A stretch of DNA of 64,000 bases from positions 558,001 to 622,000 of the forward strand of contig NZ_NSFV01000003.1 in assembly GCF_002295115.1 (NCBI RefSeq), read 5' to 3'. Origin of the DNA: Mesorhizobium sp. WSM4311 (lineage in GTDB: Bacteria > Pseudomonadota > Alphaproteobacteria > Rhizobiales > Rhizobiaceae). Positions 39,502-49,245 of this stretch are shown here, piece by piece. The first letter of the stretch is position 1. Every line of letters starts with the position of its first letter. Under the pieces are notes generated by a model, which worked only from the letters and a program-made list of their open reading frames with translations, was not told the origin of the DNA and did not search any database. The position numbers were made by a program, and so were the translations under genes.

Positions 39502-40611
39502 ATGAGCAAGCGCGACACAAGCCAGCCCAAAACGGGCCAGGCCAAAACGAGCAAGCGCAGGAACGGGCTCACCTATGCCGAGGCCGGCGTCGATATCGAT
39601 GCCGGCAATCTCATGGTCGAGAAGATCAAGCCGCTGGTGCGTGCCACGCGCCGGCCGGGTGCGGATGGCGAGATCGGCGGTTTCGGCGGGTTGTTCGACC
39701 TCAAGGCGGCCGGCTTTACCGATCCTGTGCTGGTCGCCGCCAATGATGGTGTAGGAACCAAGCTCAAGATCGCCATCGATGCCGGCAAGCACGACACGAT
39801 CGGCATCGACCTCGTCGCCATGTGCGTCAACGACATCGTCGTGCAGGGCGCCGAACCGCTGTTCTTCCTCGACTATTTCGCCACCGGCAAGCTCGATCCC
39901 GACCAGGGAGCGGCGATCGTCGGCGGCATCGCCGAAGGCTGCCGGCAGGCCGGTTGCGCACTGATCGGCGGCGAGACGGCGGAAATGCCCGGCATGTATC
40001 ACGGCAAGGACTATGATCTCGCCGGCTTTGCCGTGGGCGCGGCCGAACGCGGCCAGCTTTTGCCCACCGACGACATCGTCGAAGGCGACGTGCTTTTGGG
40101 CCTCGCTTCCTCGGGCTTGCATTCGAACGGTTTTTCGCTGGTGCGCCGCATCGTCGCCGCCAGTGGCCTGGCATGGAGCGATCCGGCGCCGTTCAACGAC
40201 GAGGCGACGCTTGCCGAGGCGTTGCTCGAACCGACCCGCATCTACGTCAAGTCCATCCTCAAGGCGATCCGCAACACGCATGGCATCAAGGCGCTGGCGC
40301 ACATCACCGGCGGCGGTTTCCCGGAAAACATTCCGCGCGTGCTGCCCAAGGATTTTTCGGCCGAACTCGACCTGGAAGCCATAGACGTGCCGGTGGTGTT
40401 CTCGTGGCTGGCCAAGACCGGCGGCGTGGCGCCGGAAGAGATGATGCGCACCTTCAATTGCGGCGTCGGCATGATCCTGGCGGTCGCCTCCGGCCAGGCG
40501 GCGCAGGTCGCCGCCGTGCTGCAGGAAGCCGGCGAGACGGTGACGCCGATCGGCCGCATCGTGCCGCGCCGCGATGCCGGCGTCATCTATCGGGGCTCGA
40601 TCGGCCTATGA
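39502..40611 (+). CDS. purM: Phosphoribosylformylglycinamidine cyclo-ligase
   Basis: At 369 residues with all PurM motifs: [26 protein letters not shown]-type [58 protein letters not shown]. It closes the imidazole ring to aminoimidazole ribotide in purine synthesis. AGGAAAA precedes the ATG at 39502. It overlaps purN by 4 bases. Confidence 0.97.
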   Translation: MSKRDTSQPKTGQAKTSKRRNGLTYAEAGVDIDAGNLMVEKIKPLVRATRRPGADGEIGGFGGLFDLKAAGFTDPVLVAANDGVGTKLKIAIDAGKHDTIGIDLVAMCVNDIVVQGAEPLFFLDYFATGKLDPDQGAAIVGGIAEGCRQAGCALIGGETAEMPGMYHGKDYDLAGFAVGAAERGQLLPTDDIVEGDVLLGLASSGLHSNGFSLVRRIVAASGLAWSDPAPFNDEATLAEALLEPTRIYVKSILKAIRNTHGIKALAHITGGGFPENIPRVLPKDFSAELDLEAIDVPVVFSWLAKTGGVAPEEMMRTFNCGVGMILAVASGQAAQVAAVLQEAGETVTPIGRIVPRRDAGVIYRGSIGL

Positions 40612-41321
40612 GCACGCAGAGAAAACGCACTGTCGTCCTGATCTCGGGGCGCGGCTCCAACATGACCGCGCTGATCGCCGCGGCCAGCGACCCGGCCTTC
40701 CCGGCCGAGATCGTCGGCGTGATTTCAGACAAGGCCGACGCCACAGGCCTCGGTATCGCCAAGGCACGCGGCATCGCCACGCAGGTCATTGCCCGCGCCA
40801 ACCATGGCAGCAAGCAGGCGCATGACGCGGCGATCGACGCCGCACTCACCGCCTTCAATGCCGAGATCGTGGCGCTGGCCGGCTACATGCGCATCCTCTC
40901 CTCCGGCTTCGTCCAGAAATGGCAGGGCCGGATGATCAACATCCACCCTGCCCTGCTGCCGGCATTCAAGGGCCTCGACACCCATGCGCGCGCGCTGGCC
41001 GCCGGCCTGCGCATCCATGGCTGCACCGTGCATTTCGTCACGTCGGAGATGGACGACGGGCCGATCATCGCACAAGCGGCCGTGCCGGTGATGGTCGGCG
41101 ACAATGCCGATACGCTGGCTGCCCGGGTGCTGAAGGCCGAGCACCGGCTCTACCCGCTGGCTCTGGGCCTGGTCGCCGAAGGCAAGGCACGCATGGAGGC
41201 CGGGCGCACGGTGCTCGCTCACTTTGCCGACGATGCCGACAACGGCACCTCGGTGGTGATGGCGCCCGATCCGCTGCGCGAGGAAGCCGATCTGGAGCAT
41301 CTGGCGCGGATTACGCCCTGA
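40608..41321 (+). CDS. purN: Phosphoribosylglycinamide formyltransferase
   Basis: At 237 residues; the core is typical Pur[32 protein letters not shown], then the catalytic Asn-His-Asp set in [14 protein letters not shown] and [11 protein letters not shown]. The formyl donor is N10-formyl-tetrahydrofolate. The last 40 residues extend beyond the E. coli enzyme. The start is in an ATGA overlap with purM. Confidence 0.97.
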   Translation: MSTQRKRTVVLISGRGSNMTALIAAASDPAFPAEIVGVISDKADATGLGIAKARGIATQVIARANHGSKQAHDAAIDAALTAFNAEIVALAGYMRILSSGFVQKWQGRMINIHPALLPAFKGLDTHARALAAGLRIHGCTVHFVTSEMDDGPIIAQAAVPVMVGDNADTLAARVLKAEHRLYPLALGLVAEGKARMEAGRTVLAHFADDADNGTSVVMAPDPLREEADLEHLARITP

Positions 41322-41331
41322 GCCGAGGCCA

Positions 41332-41673
41332 ATGGACGTTTTCGACAGTGCGATCCGGACGAAAGGCGACCTGGCCGGCGTTTTCGAATATGACGAGGCC
41401 GGAGACCCGCAAAACGCCACGGCATATTTTTACCTCTGTGAAATGCAGGGCAGAACCGTCGGGCCAATCGTCGGAACAATACACATTCGTTCCGGAGCCT
41501 GGCCGATCGCCGAAACCGACGTTGTCGTTAAATGGGACAACGGCGAACGGCGTGTCGGCCTATTCATCCATGGCCAGTTGGCGGCGGCCTTCGATGTCGA
41601 AGGCGGCACAAGGCACGGCGGGGGATATGGCAAGGACTTTCATGCCGACATTCCCTGGTCGGACGCAAATTGA
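41332..41673 (+). CDS. Conserved protein of unknown function
   Basis: A 113-residue protein (GVFEYDEAGDPQNATAYFYL, VKWDNGERRVGLFIHGQLAA) with an alternating beta pattern and no signal peptide. It is 10 bases after purN and overlaps the phosphatase start, so it is probably cotranscribed. I do not recognise the family. Confidence 0.65.
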   Translation: MDVFDSAIRTKGDLAGVFEYDEAGDPQNATAYFYLCEMQGRTVGPIVGTIHIRSGAWPIAETDVVVKWDNGERRVGLFIHGQLAAAFDVEGGTRHGGGYGKDFHADIPWSDAN

Positions 41674-42182
41674 TGAAACAGCTTCTTCTCCTGCGCCACG
41701 CCAAATCGAGCTGGGACGACCCAGATCTCGACGATTTCGACCGGCCGCTGGCCAAACGCGGATTGAAGGCGGCCGAATTGGTGGGGCGGGAGCTTGCGGC
41801 GCGCGACTGGCTGCCCGATCTTGTGCTGGTGTCGTCGGCTCTGCGCACCCGTGATACATGGCGGCTGGTCGCCGCGGAACTGCCGGCACATCCCCGGGTC
41901 GTGTTTGCCGAAGCGCTCTACGAGGCTTCGGCGGCGGATATTCTGAGCCAGATTCGTAAAGTCGACCCATCAAGCCGCTGCCTGGTGGTGGTTGGCCACA
42001 ATCCGGGCCTGGAGGATCTGGCGAAACAGCTTGCCGGATCCGGCTCGGAGACCAAAGCCCACAACACTCTGGAGGAAAAGTTCCCCACGGCAGCCATCGC
42101 GCGCCTTGTCTTCGACAGCGACTGGTCTGGCCTTTCGACGGCACGACTGACGCATTGCCTGCGCCCGAAGGATCTGAGCTAG
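41673..42182 (+). CDS. SixA-like histidine phosphatase
   Basis: At 169 residues with the histidine phosphatase motif LLLLRHAKSSWDD (the catalytic His in LRHAKS), RGLKAAELVGREL and the second His in VVVGHNPGLEDLA. SixA-type enzymes remove phosphate from His in proteins such as ArcB or PTS-Ntr NPr. Start in a TGATG overlap with the upstream gene. Confidence 0.85.
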   Translation: MKQLLLLRHAKSSWDDPDLDDFDRPLAKRGLKAAELVGRELAARDWLPDLVLVSSALRTRDTWRLVAAELPAHPRVVFAEALYEASAADILSQIRKVDPSSRCLVVVGHNPGLEDLAKQLAGSGSETKAHNTLEEKFPTAAIARLVFDSDWSGLSTARLTHCLRPKDLS

Positions 42183-42228
42183 CAGTCCTGCCGGGCAAGC
42201 GGCGCGCAAGCCCGCCGCGCCCGAGACC

Positions 42229-42468
42229 TCAGTTGCCCCAGATACCCTGGCCGGGTTCCGGCCAGTCGGTGGTGGTCTTCATCCTGGTATCGGCTGCCTT
42301 GCGCCCGGCCATATCCGTGTCCTTTACCGCGCCGGTGGCGGCGTGATCCACCCCGGCGATCGAGGCAGCCGGCTGGTTGGCATTGTCGGAGCCATAATGG
42401 TCACTGCCGGCAAGGGCGCCGCCGGTCGCAAGGAGGATGGCGGTTATGGCGATAGCGATCTTGTTCAT
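42229..42468 (-). CDS. Secreted DUF680 protein
   Basis: A 79-residue protein with a signal peptide (residues 1-20, ending GGALA) and GSDHYGSDNANQPAA right after it, the hallmark of the DUF680 family, which is enriched in Mesorhizobium. The C-terminus PGQGIWGN is shared with its paralog at 42682. Function is unknown. Confidence 0.82.
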   Translation of the reverse strand: MNKIAIAITAILLATGGALAGSDHYGSDNANQPAASIAGVDHAATGAVKDTDMAGRKAADTRMKTTTDWPEPGQGIWGN

Positions 42469-42627
42469 TTCAATCTCCTGTCTCATCCGTTGGGCGGCGT
42501 CTTGGGAGGACGGCTCCGCAGGAACAAGACCCGAGGCCGTCTGGTTTTATTCCCGGAGGCGGAGCTTTTCCGCCGGTTGCAAAGACCCGGCTGCTTGAAA
42601 CCGATGCCTGCCCTGCTGCGCAAAACA

Positions 42628-42654
42628 AGAGCGGCGGGCCAGGCCCACCGCTCT
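42628..42654 (-). terminator. Terminator-like hairpin after the second DUF680 gene
   Basis: AGAGCGGcGGGCC and GGCCCaCCGCTCT form 13-bp arms with one mismatch around one base. On the minus strand TTGTTTTG follows, so it can end the gene at 42682. A CTTTGTCAATTTT on the other side makes it possibly bidirectional. Confidence 0.65.
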
Positions 42655-42681
42655 TTGTCAATTTTCCGGGGATTGGAGGAA

Positions 42682-42924
42682 TTAACGGCCCCAGATGCCC
42701 TGGCCCGACTGAGCCGGCACGTTGACATTGGCGTCGCCCTGTGTCTTCAAAGACTTCACGATCGAACCGGTATAGGTGGTGTCGATGTTCGAGGACGACT
42801 GGCTGGCAACCGGCTGGTTGACGTTGTTGGAACCATAGTTGCCGGAGCCATAATGGTCGCTGCCAGCGAAGGCGGCGCCCGTAGCGACGAGGATGGCGGC
42901 GGCGGTAAGAGCGATCTTGGTCAT
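42682..42924 (-). CDS. Secreted DUF680 protein, tandem paralog
   Basis: An 80-residue protein with signal peptide (TKIALTAAAILVATGAAFA), then GSDHYGSGNYGSNNVNQP, and the ending SGQGIWGR. It is a clear paralog of the gene at 42229 in the same direction. The mature part is Asn/Ser/Gly-rich. Confidence 0.82.
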   Translation of the reverse strand: MTKIALTAAAILVATGAAFAGSDHYGSGNYGSNNVNQPVASQSSSNIDTTYTGSIVKSLKTQGDANVNVPAQSGQGIWGR

Positions 42925-43406
42925 TTTAAGCACTCCAGTATTTATCTGTCCTGTCCGTCTAGTGGCGTGCCCTTGGGAGGAATTTCGCGTCGCTCGGACC
43001 ACCCCGAAGTAGGGAATGCCTTTTGGATTACCAGTCGCGTCGGCTTTGCAGAATTTCCTTATATTATAGACAATGCATATTGCATGCGCAGCAATTTCAA
43101 CGCAATTTATGCAATCATTTCAGTTTATTAAGTTCAGCCCTTCCGACAAGATCGGAGCGCTTTTGGAGGCGATTGTTCACTGTTTGCGACACAATCTGTC
43201 AACCAGAACCGAACCGTTCGGTTCGATTTCAGGTGAGAATAGGCTGATCGAAACCTGCAAGGGCCTGCTGTTACCTCGCCAAGACCGCATTTGTCTTGCG
43301 TTGAGATCGATACTGTCGCTCATTCAGGAGAGATCAGGGGTGCCGCGACCCATCAGGCCAAGGCGATCCGCTGGAAGGCCGCAAATGAATCCGGACCGTC
43401 ATAGAT
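42925..43406. other. 482-base gap between DUF680 and two-component genes
   Basis: No gene is supported. The left part is AT-rich (43040-43140) and may hold the DUF680 promoter on the minus strand. An inverted repeat CGAACCG-TT-CGGTTCG at 43210-43225, about 180 bases before the response regulator, is a candidate regulator site. Confidence 0.5.
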
Positions 43407-44078
43407 ATGCGACTGCTGCTCGTTGAGGACAACCGCGAACTGGCCGACTGGCTGGGCAAGACCCTGCGCCAGGCGAATTATGTGGTCGACATCGTCCATG
43501 AGGGCGAGGATGTCGAGCACGCGCTGGCGGCGGGCGGCCATGCGCTCGTCATCCTAGATCTGGCGCTGCCGCGCATGGGCGGCCTGGAGGTGCTGCGCAT
43601 GCTGCGGGCGCGCGGCAACCGGGTGCCGGTGATCGTGCTGACCGCCAATGCCAGCCTCGACGGCAGGGTCAAGGGCCTCAACGAAGGCGCCGACGACTAT
43701 CTGGCCAAGCCATTCCAGATCGAGGAGCTCGAGGCCCGTATTCGGGCGCAGCTGCGCCGCGCCAACGACCGCACCGCGCCTGTCGTTGCCTGCGGCGATC
43801 TCGTCTTCGACACCAACACAAGGCTGTTTTCGCTGGCCGGTGAACCACTGGCGCTCACACCTCGCGAACATGCGGTGCTGGAGCAATTGATGGTGAAGGC
43901 CGGGCGCACGGTGAGCAAGGCGGCACTTTCGGCGGCGATCTATGATTTCGAGACCGATGCCGACCCCAGCGCCATCGAGATCTATGTGCATCGCGTGCGC
44001 AAGAAGCTCGAAGGGTCGCGGGTCCAGATCGCCACCTTGCGTGGCCTCGGCTATCTTCTGCGGCATGAAGATCAATAG
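43407..44078 (+). CDS. OmpR-family response regulator (TctD-like)
   Basis: At 223 residues: receiver domain with acidic pocket (LLLVEDNRELADWL), phospho-Asp in LVILDLALPRMGG, Thr/Lys switch (VLTANASLDGR, LAKPFQIEEL), then a winged-helix DNA-binding domain ending IATLRGLGYLLRHED. It overlaps the kinase gene by 14 bases. It resembles TctD, which controls tricarboxylate uptake. Confidence 0.9.
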   Translation: MRLLLVEDNRELADWLGKTLRQANYVVDIVHEGEDVEHALAAGGHALVILDLALPRMGGLEVLRMLRARGNRVPVIVLTANASLDGRVKGLNEGADDYLAKPFQIEELEARIRAQLRRANDRTAPVVACGDLVFDTNTRLFSLAGEPLALTPREHAVLEQLMVKAGRTVSKAALSAAIYDFETDADPSAIEIYVHRVRKKLEGSRVQIATLRGLGYLLRHEDQ

Positions 44079-45423
44079 CCTCCGCCTGCAGTTGTTGGCA
44101 TGGGTGGTGCTGCCACTGGCCGGACTCGCCACCATTAATCTGTGGACCAGCCATGGCAGCGCGCTGGCCACAGCCAACCTGGTCACCGACCGAATGCTGC
44201 TCGGCTCGGCGCGGACCATCGCCGAGCAGGTCGCCATGACCGATGGCGTGCTCGATGCCACGATCCCGCCGGCAGCGATCGAGATGTTCGATACGGGCGA
44301 CCGCGACAGCGTCTACTACCATGTCAAGACTGCCAGAGGGCGGCTGCTGACCGGCTATCCCAATCTGCCGGAGGCGTTGACGCCGTCCAGCACCGAGGCA
44401 ACCTATCGCGACCACCGGCTGCGGCTGCTTACCTTCAGCCAGGGTGTGGTCGGCGCCGGCAAGGATTCGCCGATATCGGTTACCGTCGGCGTCACCCTTG
44501 CCGGACATGACGCGATGGTGCGGCGACTCTGGTTTGGCGCCTTTGCCCAGCAGTTGGCGCTGGTGGCGATCGCCGGCCTTTTCGTGCTCCTTGGCCTGCA
44601 TCGGGGCCTGGCGCCGCTCATCAGGCTGCGCGACGCAGTGCGTTCGCCGAACCGCAGCGACCTCGACCCGGTCGAAGTGCCGGGCGCCCAAAGCGAAATC
44701 CGCCCGCTGATCGAAGCGCTCAACGCCTATATGGCACGCGTGCGGGCCCAGATGGCGTCGCAACGCCGCTTCGTCGCCAATGCCGCGCACCAGTTGCGCA
44801 CGCCGCTGGCGCTGCTGTCAACGCAGGCGAGCTACGCGCTGCGAGAAACCGTCCCCGACGCCCGCCACGAGGCGCTGGTGGCCCTGCAGGCAAGCTCCGG
44901 CCGCCTGGCACGGCTTGCCGAACAACTGCTGACCTTGTCGAGAGCCGAGCCGGGTAGCCGACGGCCGCGCGCCGACCGTGTCGACCTGACTGAAGCGGCT
45001 CGTCAGGTTCTGGAAACCCATGCGCCGATTGCCGTCAGCCGCAACGTCGATCTCGGCCTCGAGGAGGCCGGCCCCGCGCCGGTCATCGGCGACGGCACCA
45101 TGCTGCGCGAAATGATCGTCAACCTCGTCGACAATGCGCTGCGCTACTCCTCGTCAGGTGGCAGCGTCACTGTGAGGCTGGCGGCCGTCGATGGCGAAGC
45201 CGTGCTGACGGTCACCGACGACGGGCCTGGCATTCCAGTGGAAGAGCGGGATCACGTGTTCGAGCGCTTCTACCGCATCGCCGGCTCGACCGAGGAAGGC
45301 AGCGGGCTGGGGCTCGCCATCGTGCGCGAGGTCGTCGAAAACGCCGGCGGCCGCGTCACCCTGCGGGATGGCGCGGCCGGCGGTCTGGTGGTTGACGTGA
45401 GGTTGCCGCTGGCAAGCAGCTAG
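44065..45423 (+). CDS. Sensor histidine kinase (TctE-like)
   Basis: At 452 residues: a membrane segment at 8-28, a periplasmic 2CSK_N-type region (about 30-155), a second at 160-180, then the phospho-His in FVANAAHQLRTPLALL, the N box EMIVNLVDNALRYS and the G boxes VTDDGPGIPVEE and GSGLGLAIVREV. The target is likely a transport system; the adjacent ABC importer is on the other strand and not a TctABC system. Confidence 0.9.
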   Translation: MKINSLRLQLLAWVVLPLAGLATINLWTSHGSALATANLVTDRMLLGSARTIAEQVAMTDGVLDATIPPAAIEMFDTGDRDSVYYHVKTARGRLLTGYPNLPEALTPSSTEATYRDHRLRLLTFSQGVVGAGKDSPISVTVGVTLAGHDAMVRRLWFGAFAQQLALVAIAGLFVLLGLHRGLAPLIRLRDAVRSPNRSDLDPVEVPGAQSEIRPLIEALNAYMARVRAQMASQRRFVANAAHQLRTPLALLSTQASYALRETVPDARHEALVALQASSGRLARLAEQLLTLSRAEPGSRRPRADRVDLTEAARQVLETHAPIAVSRNVDLGLEEAGPAPVIGDGTMLREMIVNLVDNALRYSSSGGSVTVRLAAVDGEAVLTVTDDGPGIPVEERDHVFERFYRIAGSTEEGSGLGLAIVREVVENAGGRVTLRDGAAGGLVVDVRLPLASS

Positions 45424-45436
45424 CCCATGTCGCCGC

Positions 45437-46315
45437 TCACTGCGTCTCATGCAGCGGCTGGGGGCGCCATTTCGCCAGGCGATCCTCGACCATGGTCATC
45501 AGATATTCGGCGCCGAGCGCCACCACCATGACGATGACGATGGCGGCATACATGCCGGCAGCGTCGAAGGATCCCTTGGCGATATTGATCAGCAGGCCGA
45601 TGCCATAGCGCGAGCCGACGAATTCGCCGACGATCGCACCGATGATGGCAAAGCCGAAGCTGACATGCAGGCTGGCGAAGATCCAGCTCATCGCCGAAGG
45701 GACGATCACCGAGCGCGTCAACTGCCAGTTGGAAGCCCCGAGGATACGGGCATTGGCAATCATTGCCCTGTCGGCCTCCCGCACGCCCTGGAATGCATTG
45801 TGGAAGACAACAAAGAAAACCATGACGAAGGCAAGCGCCACTTTCGAAGCGAGGCCAAGGCCGAGGATCATGATGAAGATCGGTGCCAGAACCACGCGAG
45901 GGATGGAATTGATCACCTTGATGTAGATGGAGAAAATGTCTGCGGCCATCCGGTTGCGACCGAGCGCGACACCGATGATGATGCCAGCTACCGAACCGGT
46001 CACGAAGCCAATGACCGACTCCTCCATGGTAACATAGAGATGATACCACAGCGGCCCCTCGGATGTTCCTTCCGTCGTCCATTCATAGAGCCGCTGCGCG
46101 ATCGCACTCGGCATCGCGTAGAAGAACGGATCGATCCACGCCTGGCGCGCGGCAATCTCCCACAGGCCGAGAAAGGCGAGCAGGATGGCGACCCGCCAGA
46201 ATATGACGGTGCGGCGGCGGCGCTGCGATGTTTTTGCCGCGGCGGCTTCGATTTCCGCGTCGGAAGTGCCAGGCTTGAAAGCGCCTGCTCTGATGTCGAT
46301 TGCGGCATCGGTCAT
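45437..46315 (-). CDS. ABC transporter permease, SsuC/TauC family
   Basis: At 292 residues with six membrane segments and the permease EAA loop (HNAFQGVREADRAMIANARI, then GASNWQLTRSVIVPSAMSW). It ends the importer operon, 11 bases after the ATPase gene. The family transports nitrate, sulfonates, taurine or pyrimidine precursors. Confidence 0.9.
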   Translation of the reverse strand: MTDAAIDIRAGAFKPGTSDAEIEAAAAKTSQRRRRTVIFWRVAILLAFLGLWEIAARQAWIDPFFYAMPSAIAQRLYEWTTEGTSEGPLWYHLYVTMEESVIGFVTGSVAGIIIGVALGRNRMAADIFSIYIKVINSIPRVVLAPIFIMILGLGLASKVALAFVMVFFVVFHNAFQGVREADRAMIANARILGASNWQLTRSVIVPSAMSWIFASLHVSFGFAIIGAIVGEFVGSRYGIGLLINIAKGSFDAAGMYAAIVIVMVVALGAEYLMTMVEDRLAKWRPQPLHETQ

Positions 46316-46326
46316 GGCTTTCCTCC

Positions 46327-47136
46327 TCAGGCTGCCGCGCGTGCATAGCTGGTCTCGACCTCTTCCTTGAGGTCGGCCCAGATGGTGCGCGAGTAATCGA
46401 TGAAGCTTTGTTCGTAACGGATGTCGGCGACGACGCGCGGGCGCGGCAGGTCGATCGTGTAGACCGATTTCACGGTGGCCGGCCCGGCGGTCAGGACATA
46501 GACCTTGTCGGCCAAGGCAATCGCCTCTTCCAGGTCATGGGTGACGAAGACCACGGAAGCCTTGGCTTCGGACCAAAGGCGCAGCAGTTCCTCATGCATC
46601 AGCACGCGGGTCTGCACGTCAAGCGCTGAAAACGGCTCGTCCATCAGCAGGATCTCCGGACCGTTTATGAAAGTCTGCGCCAACGCCACACGCTTGCGCA
46701 TGCCGCCTGAAAGCTGGTGCGGATAATGCTGCTCGAAACGCGACAGCCCGACGCGCGCCAGCCAGTCGCGCGCCGCGGCCGTGGCTTCGGACTTGGCCTT
46801 GCCGCGAAAGAGCGGACCAGCCATCACGTTGTCGATCACGGTTCGCCACGGAAACAGGGCATCGCTTTGGAAAACAAAGCCGATGCGCGGGTCTATACCC
46901 TTGACCGGTGCGCCCATGACACGAACCTCGCCGGCACTTGGGCTTGCCAGCCCCGTGACGAGATTGAGTGTGGTGGATTTTCCGCAGCCGGTCGGGCCGA
47001 CAACGGCGACGAATTCGCCGCGCTGTACGGTCATGGTGAAGTCGCGCAGTGCCGTCAGCGATTTGCCGGTGGGTGAAAGGAAACGCCGACTGACGTTGAT
47101 CAGCTCGATAGCCGGTGCATTTTTTTCAATAGCCAT
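46327..47136 (-). CDS. ABC transporter ATP-binding protein, SsuB/TauB family
   Basis: At 269 residues: Walker A GPTGCGKSTTLNLV, Q loop FVFQSDALFPWRTV, signature LSGGMRKRVALAQ, Walker B ILLMDEPFSALD, switch His in VFVTHDLEEAI. The start at 47136 (AGGAG upstream) drops 30 codons of a longer frame. It energises the neighbouring permease. Confidence 0.92.
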   Translation of the reverse strand: MAIEKNAPAIELINVSRRFLSPTGKSLTALRDFTMTVQRGEFVAVVGPTGCGKSTTLNLVTGLASPSAGEVRVMGAPVKGIDPRIGFVFQSDALFPWRTVIDNVMAGPLFRGKAKSEATAAARDWLARVGLSRFEQHYPHQLSGGMRKRVALAQTFINGPEILLMDEPFSALDVQTRVLMHEELLRLWSEAKASVVFVTHDLEEAIALADKVYVLTAGPATVKSVYTIDLPRPRVVADIRYEQSFIDYSRTIWADLKEEVETSYARAAA

Positions 47137-47243
47137 GGTGGAACTCCTGGATAAGAGCAGACGCCCGCCGTCGGCCCCAAGGTCGCCGGAGGTGAAAACT
47201 GAGGGCACCGGCGCGATGTCGTTCATCGCGCCGGTACTGTCTG

Positions 47244-48257
47244 CTACTTGGCGTTCTTGACGAATTCCGAGGTGTAGGTCTTGGCAAGGTCGATCTGCTT
47301 GCCCTGCAGTTCCTTCTTGAAGGCTGAAAGAACCGTCAGCACTGTCTCAGGTCCACCCTCGGGCATGATCCCGTCGGGGGTGAACATCGCCTTGCCGGCA
47401 TCGAGGGCCTTCACATAGCCTTCCTTGTCGCCGACATAATAGTCCTTCGGCATCTTGTCGGCGATCTCGGCGCCGCTATGCGAATTGATGAACTTCTGCG
47501 TCTTGACGAAAGCGTTGGCCAGCTTCTGCACGATGTCCTTGTGCGCTTCGACCCAATCTGTCTGCATATAGAGTGAGGCGGCCGGGTAGGTGCCGCCGAG
47601 AGCAGCCTTGGTACCTTCTATCGTGCGCATGTCGATGAGGACGGACGCTTCGCCAGTCTTCAGCAGCCGCGTGATCGTCGGCTCGGTCGTCATGCCCGCC
47701 TGGATCTTGTCCTGCTGCATGGCGGCAATGAAGGTGTTGCCGGCGCCGACCGGAACCGAGGTGAATTCGCCGAGCTTCAAACCGTTCTTGACGGCAAGAT
47801 ATTCCGTAAGAAAATTCGTCGATGAGCCTAGACCGGTCACGCCCAGGCTCATGCCCTTGAAGTCGGCGGGCGACTTGATCTCGGGATGCTTGGTCGAAAC
47901 GAGTTCGACCTCGCCCGGCGCCTGGCTGAACTGGACGACGGATTCGACGAATTTGCCCTTGGCCTGCAGATCGATGCAGTGATCATAAAAGCCGACAACT
48001 CCTTGCACGGCACCGGCAAGCATCTCGTTTTCGGCGTCGACCCCGGCCGGCTCATTCAGCAACTCGACGTCGAGACCCTCGTCCTTGAAGTAACCGAGTG
48101 CTTCGGTCAGTTTGGCTGGCAGGTAAATCTGCTTCTCGTAGCCGCCGACCATGATGGAAACTTTGTCGGCAGCGTGTACGGACGGCGCTGACAAGGCCAT
48201 GGTGGCGACGAGTGCGGTTGTGGCGGCTGAATCGAGCAGAATTCGCGCGAGCGACAT
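47244..48257 (-). CDS. ABC transporter substrate-binding protein, NMT1/TauA-like
   Basis: At 337 residues with a signal peptide (residues 1-29, ending SVHA). The mature part is an NMT1-type periplasmic protein: SIMVGGYEKQIYLPAKLTEA, FKDEGLDVELLNEPAGVDAE, LGVTGLGSSTNFLTEYL. The substrate is unknown; pyrimidine or sulfonate types are possible. It heads the importer operon. Confidence 0.9.
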   Translation of the reverse strand: MSLARILLDSAATTALVATMALSAPSVHAADKVSIMVGGYEKQIYLPAKLTEALGYFKDEGLDVELLNEPAGVDAENEMLAGAVQGVVGFYDHCIDLQAKGKFVESVVQFSQAPGEVELVSTKHPEIKSPADFKGMSLGVTGLGSSTNFLTEYLAVKNGLKLGEFTSVPVGAGNTFIAAMQQDKIQAGMTTEPTITRLLKTGEASVLIDMRTIEGTKAALGGTYPAASLYMQTDWVEAHKDIVQKLANAFVKTQKFINSHSGAEIADKMPKDYYVGDKEGYVKALDAGKAMFTPDGIMPEGGPETVLTVLSAFKKELQGKQIDLAKTYTSEFVKNAK

Positions 48258-48460
48258 GGCCTCTTCCCTTTGTTCGTTTCCCGCGCCCCTCTCTCTCCCA
48301 TCGCTTTTGCGCGACAATATGGGGGCGCCGGACAAGAGTTATGGCACCAACCTTTCATCCAGCTTTCAGGGTAAAGCCGAAAATGACGGCAAGGCTTGCG
48401 GATCGGCAAGCCGCAGCCGGCGCGCAGTCACGGCGGCGTGAAAATGCACGCCGTGCCAGT

Positions 48461-49237
48461 TCAGCGGTCAAATCCCAGCACGTCGCGCATATCGTATTCG
48501 CCGGGCTTGCGTCCCGACAGCCAAAGTGCCGCGGCGATGGCGCCACGGGCGAACATGATGCGGTCGCCGGCAGCGTGCGACACGGTAACAAGCTCGCCTT
48601 CGGCACAGAAGCTGACGCTGTGTTCGCCGACGATGCTGCCGCCGCGAGCCACCGCAAAACCAATCTCGCCGGCCGGCCGTCCGCCGGTGACGCCGTCGCG
48701 GACGCGCCTTGCGACCGCGTCCAGTTCGACGCCGCGTCCACCGGCGACGGCCCGTCCCAGCATCAGCGCGGTGCCCGACGGCGCATCGATCTTGTGGCGA
48801 TGATGCGCCTCGAAGATCTCGGCGTCCCAATCTTCGGGGGCGAGGGCTCTCGCCGCCCGCTCGACCAACCCGACCAGCATGTTGAGCCCGAGCGAAAAAC
48901 TGCCGGAGCGGACGATGGGAACCGTTTTCGCGGCATCGGCTATATCAGCCAGTTCGGCGGCATCGAAACCGGTCGAGCCGATCACCAAAGCGGGGCCGCC
49001 CCGGTTTGCGCAAACCCTCGCCAGATCGGCCGAGGCCGCAGGCGTGGTGAAATCGATCACCACATCGGCCACGGCGAGCGCCTCGTCGCGGCCCACCAGC
49101 CGGTCGCCGACACTGCCCGAGCGATGGAAGCGGGCGGCAAGCGCCAGCCGCGGATCGGCCAGAACGGCCTCGGCCGTCTGCCGCCCCATGCGGCCCAGCG
49201 CCCCGGCGATGGCGATCCTGATCGGCGGCTGCACCAT
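48461..49237 (-). CDS. dapB: 4-hydroxy-tetrahydrodipicolinate reductase
   Basis: At 258 residues: nucleotide-binding [18 protein letters not shown] and the DapB signature [16 protein letters not shown]. The reaction reduces dihydrodipicolinate with NAD(P)H in lysine and meso-diaminopimelate synthesis. The start at 49237 is chosen because upstream codons overlap the helicase gene in antisense-like sequence. Confidence 0.92.
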   Translation of the reverse strand: MVQPPIRIAIAGALGRMGRQTAEAVLADPRLALAARFHRSGSVGDRLVGRDEALAVADVVIDFTTPAASADLARVCANRGGPALVIGSTGFDAAELADIADAAKTVPIVRSGSFSLGLNMLVGLVERAARALAPEDWDAEIFEAHHRHKIDAPSGTALMLGRAVAGGRGVELDAVARRVRDGVTGGRPAGEIGFAVARGGSIVGEHSVSFCAEGELVTVSHAAGDRIMFARGAIAAALWLSGRKPGEYDMRDVLGFDR

Positions 49238-49245
49238 GGTTTCAG

